A DNA stretch of 7,740 bases from a bacterium HR39 (GTDB lineage: Bacteria; Pseudomonadota; Alphaproteobacteria; Geminicoccales; Geminicoccaceae), in NCBI GenBank assembly GCA_002898955.1, contig BEIP01000050.1:1-7740 (forward strand), read 5' to 3'. This document shows, in pieces, positions 1 through 4,501 of this stretch. The notes below the pieces were generated by a model. The model ran no database searches. It saw nothing but the letters and a program-made list of their open reading frames with translations, and was not told the origin of the DNA. Every line of letters starts with the position of its first letter. Positions within the stretch are counted from its first letter, which is position 1. Both the position numbers and the translations under genes were made by a program.

Positions 1-313
1 GCCTTTCCATGGTGCCGCGGCGGTAGTTCTCGATCCGCACATCCGCACCGTCCAGAAGCCGCAGCAGGACTTCACGGCCCTTCTCCTTCTTGAGATCGAG
101 GACGATGCCGCGCTTGTTGCGGTTCATCATGAGGAAGGCGGCGGATTCGCCCTCGATCTCCGGCGGCACCGAGCGGCGGGTGTCGTCGCCGTCGGGGGCG
201 CGCTCCACCTTGATCACGTCGGCGCCGAGATCGGCCAGCATCAGCCCGCACACCGGCCCGGCCATGATGTGGGCGAGCTCGACGACGCGGACGCCCGCGA
301 GCGGTCCGGCCAT
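1..313 (-). CDS. CaiB/BaiF-family CoA transferase, N-terminal part (gene runs off the window)
   Basis: The 104 visible residues are the N-terminal end of a family III (CaiB/BaiF) CoA transferase. These cytosolic enzymes move CoA between an acyl-CoA donor and a carboxylic acid through an acyl-aspartate intermediate. Visible hallmarks are the opening GVRVVELAHIMAGP, then LADLGADVIKVER (about residues 27-38), a DDTR segment, FLMMNRNKRGIVLDLK (60-75) and DVRIENYRRG (91-100). The catalytic aspartate lies further on, outside the window, so substrate cannot be inferred. The ATG at 313 is preceded by a purine-rich GAGGGAGGGG that overlaps the stop of the upstream crotonase gene, 11 bases away, so the two are almost certainly co-transcribed and translationally linked. 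The partner suggests acyl-CoA catabolism or activation. Family confidence is high; the specific reaction is unknown. Confidence 0.9.
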   Translation of the reverse strand, partial: MAGPLAGVRVVELAHIMAGPVCGLMLADLGADVIKVERAPDGDDTRRSVPPEIEGESAAFLMMNRNKRGIVLDLKKEKGREVLLRLLDGADVRIENYRRGTMER

Positions 314-324
314 CGTCCCCTCCC

Positions 325-1113
325 TCAGGCGCCGACGAACTCGGGTTCGGTCTTGGAGAGGAAGGCGCGCACGCCGCGGCGGTAGTCCTCGGTATCGAGC
401 GCGGCGAAGCCCTCCTCGATCTCGGCCGGGGTGAGCGGCGTGGGATCGAGCAGCCGGCGGATGAACTTCTTGTGCCAGCGGGCGACGAGCGGTGCGCCCT
501 CGGCGATGCGCCGCGCCGCGGCCTCCGCCTCCGCCATCACCTCCGCATCCGGCACCACGCGGTTGACGAGGCCCATCTCCTTCGCCCGCTCGGCACCGAA
601 GATCCGGCCCTCCAGCAGGATCTCGGCGGCATGGGCCGGACCCACGAGGCTCAGGAGCATGCGCAGCTCGTCGTAGGCCAGGGTGAGGCCGAGGCGCTTG
701 ATGGGGATGCCGAAGCGGGCGGTGTCGCCGGCGATGCGCAGATCGCACGCGCAGGCGAGTTCCAGCCCGCCGCCCACGCACACGCCGCGGATCGCCGCCA
801 CCACCGGATGGCGGCAGCGGCTCACCGACTCCATGGCGGCGTGCACGGCATGGGCGTAGATGCGCGCCTGTTCGGCGTCGGCCCGCTCGCGCTCGAAGGC
901 CGAGATGTCGGCGCCGGCCGCGAAGGCGCGCCCGTCCACGCCGCGCACGATCACGCAGCGCAGCGCGTCGTCGCGGTCCAGCTCGCGCATGACCTCGGCC
1001 AGCCGCCGCCAGGCGGCGAGATCGAGCGCGTTGAGCTTCTCCGGACGGTTGAGGACGACGTGGGCGATGCGGCCGTCGCCCGAGCGTTCGACGAAGATGG
1101 CTTCGCCGGCCAT
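325..1113 (-). CDS. Enoyl-CoA hydratase/isomerase (crotonase) family protein
   Basis: A 262-residue crotonase-fold protein, the usual length for the family, which stabilises acyl-CoA enolates in an oxyanion hole. The N-terminal strand VVLNRPEKLNAL (19-30), the first oxyanion-hole loop FAAGADISAF (64-73) and the second GGGLELACACDLR (114-126) are all present. E118 matches one catalytic glutamate of classical hydratase (E144 of the rat enzyme). The partner, rat E164, falls in FGIPIKRLG where Ile138 stands, so plain enoyl-CoA hydration is doubtful; isomerase, hydrolase or another crotonase reaction is possible. I chose the ATG at 1113, which has GGGGAGG at good spacing and starts near the conserved domain; an in-frame extension to 1182 adds only an Arg/Ala-rich stretch. 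The CoA transferase gene follows after 11 bases, forming one operon. Confidence 0.9.
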   Translation of the reverse strand: MAGEAIFVERSGDGRIAHVVLNRPEKLNALDLAAWRRLAEVMRELDRDDALRCVIVRGVDGRAFAAGADISAFERERADAEQARIYAHAVHAAMESVSRCRHPVVAAIRGVCVGGGLELACACDLRIAGDTARFGIPIKRLGLTLAYDELRMLLSLVGPAHAAEILLEGRIFGAERAKEMGLVNRVVPDAEVMAEAEAAARRIAEGAPLVARWHKKFIRRLLDPTPLTPAEIEEGFAALDTEDYRRGVRAFLSKTEPEFVGA

Positions 1114-1186
1114 GGTCCACCTCCCCTTGCCGCGGCTGCCGCTAGCACGGCGGCGGCGGAAGCGGCAAGCGGCTGCGGACACCCGA

Positions 1187-1221
1187 GGAAACGGGCCCCG
1201 GCCGACGGCCGGGGCCTTTCC
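1187..1221 (-). terminator. Strong GC hairpin, probable terminator of the 3-TM protein gene
   Basis: A perfect 10-bp stem (1194-1203 with 1207-1216) closes on a 3-base loop, and flanking GGAAA / TTTCC (1187-1191 and 1217-1221) can extend it past a two-base interruption. It begins about 34 bases after the stop of the minus-strand membrane protein gene and lies upstream of the crotonase start, so it should separate the two units. On the minus strand only a short T run (CGTTTCC) follows, so its efficiency as an intrinsic terminator is inferred. Confidence 0.65.
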
Positions 1222-1254
1222 GGGGCAAGCCGTTCGGCGCCGCGGTGGTCCGCC

Positions 1255-1647
1255 TCAGGGCGAACCGGCGCCCGAGCCGACGTGCCATGCGATGAAGCCC
1301 ACCACCGTGATGGTGATGGCCGCCGCCGCCGGTGCGATCAGCGCGTTGATGGCCGCATCCCGGCCCTCGATCGTCCCGGTCCACAGGGCGAAGCGGTGGC
1401 GCAGCCACTCGCCGAAGCTCTCGGGCCTGCCGGTGGGCGACTGCCGGCCCGAGAGCGCCCAGAAGATCAGCGGGACGGCGAGGAACCCGAGGGCCGCGAA
1501 GGCGACCACGACGATCATGATGCGGGCGTACGTGTCGACCGCGAACCACAACCAGGCCGCGATCACCGTCCACACCACGGTGAGGGCCATCCAGAAGAGC
1601 ACGCGCGGGTGGAAGCCGGTCTCGACGTCCTCGTAGCGTTCGGCCAT
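1255..1647 (-). CDS. Unrecognised small membrane protein with three predicted transmembrane segments
   Basis: A 130-residue protein I do not recognise. It has a short charged N-terminus (about 1-15), hydrophobic segments at about 16-37, 42-65 and 99-122, and a polar loop with several arginines (about 66-98, including RPESFGEWLRHRF) between the second and third. It ends in a small Gly/Ser/Pro tail. The layout fits an inner-membrane protein with no visible catalytic motif. The ATG at 1647 has GGGAGGG 8 bases upstream; upstream in-frame sequence is Arg/Pro-rich and looks non-coding. It is divergent from the Prim-Pol gene across a 261-base gap and followed by a strong hairpin, so it is probably a monocistronic unit. 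The hydrophobic periodicity makes it very likely real; function is unknown. Confidence 0.72.
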   Translation of the reverse strand: MAERYEDVETGFHPRVLFWMALTVVWTVIAAWLWFAVDTYARIMIVVVAFAALGFLAVPLIFWALSGRQSPTGRPESFGEWLRHRFALWTGTIEGRDAAINALIAPAAAAITITVVGFIAWHVGSGAGSP

Positions 1648-1890
1648 GGCGGAACCCTCCCTGCTCGGTCCGGCGGCCGATGCCGCACCGCACGCCACGC
1701 TCCGGGGGCGTCCCGCGGCCCGGATGGTCGGTCGGAGTCGCTCGTCCGATAGGCGATCCGGCCGGCGCGCACCACCGCCCGCCCGCCGGCCGCGAGATGC
1801 GACACGTGGTCGCAGCAAGGGACCCGGCGGACCGCGCGGCCGTGCGGGCCGGATCTGGCGGAGCGGGCGACGGCGCCCCATCTCCGGCTT

Positions 1891-1905
1891 GTTCGCGGAT
1901 TGTTC
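1891..1905 (+). promoter_or_regulatory. Candidate LexA (SOS) box, alphaproteobacterial type GTTC-N7-GTTC
   Basis: GTTC at 1891-1894 and GTTC at 1902-1905 are separated by exactly 7 bases (GCGGATT). Alphaproteobacterial LexA is known to recognise the direct repeat GTTC-N7-GTTC. The box ends 3 bases before the ATG of the Prim-Pol gene, where a repressor would be expected to act. No Shine-Dalgarno-like sequence lies between box and start, so the transcript may have a very short leader or none. LexA binding itself is inferred. Confidence 0.6.
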
Positions 1906-1908
1906 CGG

Positions 1909-2733
1909 ATGCGCGATCCGCACGGCAGCCTCGGACACGCGCTGTTCTATCTGCGCCGCGGCCTCGCGCCGGTGCCGGTGCGCCCCGCCGGCAAGGAGCC
2001 GCTGGTGCGCTGGCAGCGCTTCCAGAAGGAGCGGCCGCCCGAGTGGCTGGTGCGGCGCTGGTATGCGCGCTGGCCGGGAGCCGGCGTGGGCGTGGTCACG
2101 GGCGCCGTCTCGGACCTGGTGGTGCTGGACGTGGATCGGCGCCACGGCGGCGAGGACAGCCTGGAAGCGCTGGAGCGGCGCTTCGGGCCGCTGCCGGAGA
2201 CGGTGGAGGTGGAGACGGGCGGCGGCGGGCGGCACTTCTGGTTCCGCCATCCCGGCGGCTACGTGCCGAACCGGGTGGGCCTGCGCCCGGGGCTCGACCT
2301 GCGCGGCGACGGCGGGCTGGTGGTGGCGCCGCCCTCGCTGCACCCCTCGGGGCGACACTACGTCTTCGAGGTCGACCACCACCTCGCCGACCGCGAGCCT
2401 GCGCCGCTGCCGCAGTGGCTCCTCGCCCTCGAGGAGACGCCTTCGCCGGGCCGTGGCCATCCGCGCGGGTACTGGCGTCGGCTGGTGGCCGAGGGCGTGC
2501 GCGAGGGCGAGCGCAACGTCACCATCGCCTCGCTCACCGGCCATCTGCTCTGGCACGGCGTGGATCCGGCGGTCATCGAGGAGCTCCTGCAGTGCTGGAA
2601 CCTGGTGCGCTGCCGGCCGCCGCTCGATCCCGCCGAGGTCTCGCGCACGGTGCGCAGCATCCTGCGCACGTACCTGCGCCGCCGCGGCCTGTCGAAGGCG
2701 GCGGGGGAGGCGGGAGATGCGGAACCGCGATAG
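1909..2733 (+). CDS. Stand-alone DNA primase-polymerase (Prim-Pol AEP domain plus PriCT domain)
   Basis: A 274-residue protein with a bifunctional primase/polymerase domain (archaeo-eukaryotic primase superfamily) at about 7-170, followed by a primase C-terminal (PriCT_1-type) helical domain at about 187-258. Visible catalytic motifs are the metal-binding pair D74/D76 in VVLDVDRRHGG, the TGGGGRH nucleotide-binding motif ending in H109, and GLDLRGDGG (D130, D134) followed by VVAPPSLHPSGRHY. The C-terminal domain shows ERNVTIASLTGHLL, then RPPLDPAEVSRTVRSI. Such enzymes make primers and extend DNA. In phages and plasmids they are often fused to a helicase, which is absent here. I prefer the ATG at 1909 over the TTG at 1900, which lies inside the putative LexA box; neither has a clear ribosome-binding site. 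Composition is as GC-rich as the core genes (83% GC over 2281-2340). A damage-tolerance repriming role is inferred. Confidence 0.9.
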   Translation: MRDPHGSLGHALFYLRRGLAPVPVRPAGKEPLVRWQRFQKERPPEWLVRRWYARWPGAGVGVVTGAVSDLVVLDVDRRHGGEDSLEALERRFGPLPETVEVETGGGGRHFWFRHPGGYVPNRVGLRPGLDLRGDGGLVVAPPSLHPSGRHYVFEVDHHLADREPAPLPQWLLALEETPSPGRGHPRGYWRRLVAEGVREGERNVTIASLTGHLLWHGVDPAVIEELLQCWNLVRCRPPLDPAEVSRTVRSILRTYLRRRGLSKAAGEAGDAEPR

Positions 2734-2771
2734 AGGCGCGGCGACCGCGTCCGGCCGGCATTGCGCGCACG

Positions 2772-2818
2772 AGGATCTCCCGACGTCCGGGACTTCGTCC
2801 CGGACGTCGGGAGATCCT
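2772..2818. repeat. Perfect 22-bp inverted repeat with a 3-base loop (hairpin or REP-like element)
   Basis: Arms 2772-2793 and 2797-2818 are fully complementary around the loop TTC; C2770/G2820 can pair beyond a G-T wobble. It begins 38 bases after the Prim-Pol stop and could end that transcript, but TTGAACC, not a T run, follows on the plus strand. Each arm is itself nearly self-complementary (CCCGACGT-CCGGG). Length, perfection and intergenic position also fit a dispersed palindromic repeat. Whether it recurs in the genome cannot be seen here. Confidence 0.75.
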
Positions 2819-2829
2819 TGAACCGGGGC

Positions 2830-2858
2830 TTGTCAGTTCGTGCTCGAACGCCTATCTG
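2830..2858 (+). promoter_or_regulatory. Weak candidate sigma-70-type promoter with internal dyad, upstream of the DUF3800 gene
   Basis: TTGTCA (2830-2835, 5 of 6 matches to TTGACA) and TATCTG (2853-2858, 3 of 6) are 17 bases apart, the ideal spacing. The spacer contains a dyad GTTCG-TGCT-CGAAC (2836-2849) that could be an operator or chance. It would give a leader of roughly 85 bases before the DUF3800 ATG. The poor -10 match keeps confidence low. Confidence 0.25.
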
Positions 2859-2951
2859 GAAGGTGCGGTCGGCAGGGCTGCCCGAAGCGGTCCGATGGGG
2901 AGGGTCCCCAGCCGGCTGCCTTTTTGTTTCTCGCGGCGGAACATATCCCGC

Positions 2952-3713
2952 ATGTGGCTGTTGTATCTCGACGAGTCCGGTGAACCGGGCAATCGAAACG
3001 AACGTCATTTCGTCCTCGGCGGCTTCGCGATCTTCGAACGTCACACTTTTCACCTGTCCCGCCGGTGCGACGAAATTGCCCGCCGATTCGGCTCGGAGGA
3101 TCCCGACAGCGTGGAGTTTCACGCATCTCCCATGTTCGGCGGGCGCGGGAGGTGGAGAAGGGTGCCCAAGGCGGATCGGCTGCGTGTCATTGACGAAATT
3201 CTGGGCTTGCTTTGCAGCAGGGACAGTAACTTAAGGATTTTTGCGGCGTGCGTCGACAAGACGCTCGTGCACGAGGATCCTGTCGAAACGGCATTTGAAC
3301 ATATCTGTCTGAGATTTGACAAATTCCTCCAGCGAGTCTTTCTCAAACGTAATGATCCTCAGCGGGGTGTCGTCGTCCTTGACAAGACTAGGCGCGAGAA
3401 CCGTCTGCAGACTTTGGCCTCCGGTTTTCGTATTACCGGACACCGTTGGGGCATCATGCGGAACCTGGCCGAGGTACCCCTGTTCGCGGATTCGAGGGCC
3501 ACGCGTCTGCTGCAGATTGCCGACATCGTTACCTACGTCGTCTGGCGACGCTATGAAAGGAACGAGCCGGAGTTCGTCGACCGCACACGCCGACTGCTTC
3601 CCTGTTTCGATCAGGACGGGCCGGCGCTTCACGGGCTGATCCACGTGCCGAACAGATCCGACTGCCTCTGTCCGGCCTGTGCCGCACAGCGTGGAGAGAA
3701 CTGGAGGCTGTGA
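2952..3713 (+). CDS. DUF3800-family protein of unknown function
   Basis: A 253-residue protein beginning with the family signature YLDESGEPG (5-13). Other acidic or polar positions typical of DUF3800 are E55 and H57 in VEFHASP, D144 in VVLDK, D180 in LFADSRATR, and Q188/D191 in LLQIADIVTYVVWRRYE. Clustered conserved acids suggest a metal-dependent, perhaps nuclease-like enzyme, but no activity is established that I can cite. The C-terminus carries a Cys triplet, CLCPAC (C238, C240, C243), near H227 and H231, a possible zinc site. Base composition is foreign: two 60-base stretches (3181-3240 and 3301-3360) are 45% and 40% GC. The ATG at 2952 sits just before the domain; only a weak GGCGGA lies about 12 bases upstream of it. 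The gene ends 14 bases from the convergent gapR stop. Family call is firm; function is unknown. Confidence 0.85.
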   Translation: MWLLYLDESGEPGNRNERHFVLGGFAIFERHTFHLSRRCDEIARRFGSEDPDSVEFHASPMFGGRGRWRRVPKADRLRVIDEILGLLCSRDSNLRIFAACVDKTLVHEDPVETAFEHICLRFDKFLQRVFLKRNDPQRGVVVLDKTRRENRLQTLASGFRITGHRWGIMRNLAEVPLFADSRATRLLQIADIVTYVVWRRYERNEPEFVDRTRRLLPCFDQDGPALHGLIHVPNRSDCLCPACAAQRGENWRL

Positions 3714-3727
3714 AGGGGCGCCGGAGA

Positions 3728-3970
3728 TCAGACCATCCCCAGCGCCGCCTTGTAGGTCTCCAGCAGCTCCTCGAGCTCGCCGCGCTCGTGCGGCTTCATG
3801 CGCCGCAGCCGGATCACCTGGCGCATGACCTTGATGTCGAAGCCCTCCGCCTTGGCCTCGTTGTAGACGTCGCGGATCTGCTCCTGGATCTCGCGCTTCT
3901 CGTCCTCGAGGCGCTCGTTGCGCTCGACGAACTGGCGCAGCTTCTCGGCCGCGAAGCCGCCTGCGGTCAT
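3728..3970 (-). CDS. gapR: GapR/DUF2312 nucleoid-associated protein
   Basis: An 80-residue protein matching the alphaproteobacterial DUF2312 family. The Caulobacter member, GapR, is a clamp-like nucleoid protein that binds overtwisted DNA ahead of replication and transcription and stimulates gyrase and topoisomerase IV. A long N-terminal coiled-coil helix (about 8-45, with LRQFVERNERLEDEKREIQEQI-type heptads) leads into the family core GFDIKVMRQVIRLRRMK (43-59), rich in basic residues for DNA contact, and a final helix ELLETYKAALGMV. The ATG at 3970 starts just before the conserved helix; GGAG lies about 12 bases upstream. It is shorter than the 89-residue Caulobacter protein only at the N-terminus. 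It lies downstream of motB but across 531 bases, so it probably has its own promoter, which I could not identify. Confidence 0.9.
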   Translation of the reverse strand: MTAGGFAAEKLRQFVERNERLEDEKREIQEQIRDVYNEAKAEGFDIKVMRQVIRLRRMKPHERGELEELLETYKAALGMV

Positions 3971-4086
3971 CGCCGGTCCCGCTCCACACGGATGGTCCGA
4001 TCCGGGCCCGCAACCTGCCCGCGCCGGCCGGTTCCGGCAAGGGGTGATCGCCGCCGCCTTCCGCGTCCGGTTCCCCGGATGGCCCC

Positions 4087-4119
4087 GTCCGCATCCCCCG
4101 CCCGCCGGGGGATGCGGAC
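4087..4119. repeat. 13-bp perfect hairpin between motB and gapR
   Basis: Arms 4087-4099 and 4107-4119 pair perfectly around a 7-base loop (GCCCGCC). It is about 380 bases past the motB stop and 117 bases before the gapR start. There is no T run on either side, so a termination role is only possible; it might instead be an RNA-processing or protein-binding site. Confidence 0.55.
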
Positions 4120-4320
4120 CCCGTGCTCCGCGGCCGCCGCAGGACCCGGGTCCCCGCGCGCGGGCCGCGCGCCGGACGTCTTCCCGCCGCCGCGGCGATG
4201 CCCTGCGCCGTTTGCCCGCGGCCGCGGCCGGATCCCGGTGGGAGCCGCGGCCGGCTGCGGCCACCGCCGAAGGGACACCCGCCACGTCCGGCTTTCCGCA
4301 CCCGTGCACGGCCGACCTCG

Positions 4321-4365
4321 GCGCGGCAGGCCGAAGACGGCCTCCACTGGATCCGGTTCCGACGC
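4321..4365 (-). repeat. Direct repeat, copy of the motB 3' end
   Basis: It matches 38 of 45 bases (84%) with 4505-4549, the last 15 sense codons of motB. Read on the minus strand it still encodes PDPVEAVFGLPR against PDPVDAILGLPR in MotB. The motB stop TGA is CGA here, so the copy has no stop. It is out of frame with motB. It looks like a duplicated, decaying fragment. Confidence 0.6.
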
Positions 4366-4501
4366 TCGACGCGACCCGCCGCCGGCGGCGTGTCCCGGTG
4401 GATCGTGCGCGCGGCGTCTTGCGGCAGGCCGTGCAGGGTGCCGGCACCGGCAGCGCGGCGACACACGCCTTCCGGAACCGGCGATGGCGGCGGGGGCCCG
4501 A

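Larger units (their letters stand above)
3971..4501. other. 531-base GC-rich stretch without a recognisable gene
   Basis: Open frames cross this stretch on both strands, but their translations are Arg/Pro/Gly/Ala-rich, resemble no family, and look like the by-product of high GC. It holds a 13-bp hairpin (4087-4119), a short GCGCGCGG / CCGCGCGC palindrome (4156-4172), and a diverged copy of the last 45 coding bases of motB (4321-4365). It may contain the 3' end of the motAB transcript, the gapR promoter, and remnants of a duplicated motB tail. Confidence 0.6.

Noticed and set aside
1648..1750. Sigma-54-like TGGC...G pattern upstream of the membrane protein gene
   Set aside because: The GC element at the required -12 spacing is missing.
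472..1752. Long plus-strand frames opposite the crotonase and membrane protein genes
   Set aside because: They are antisense shadows rich in Arg, Ala, Gly and His with no domain resemblance.
1900..1908. TTG at 1900 as the Prim-Pol start
   Set aside because: It falls inside the LexA-like repeat, adds only three residues, has no ribosome-binding site, and an ATG follows in frame at 1909.
2836..2849. GTTCG-TGCT-CGAAC as a second SOS box before the DUF3800 gene
   Set aside because: It is an inverted repeat with 6-base spacing between GTTC and GAAC, not the direct GTTC-N7-GTTC form.
1680..3713. A 677-codon plus-strand reading frame across the Prim-Pol gene, the hairpin and the DUF3800 gene
   Set aside because: Before 2952 it reads Arg/Ala/Pro-rich sequence out of frame with the well-supported Prim-Pol gene; only its last 253 codons are a real protein.
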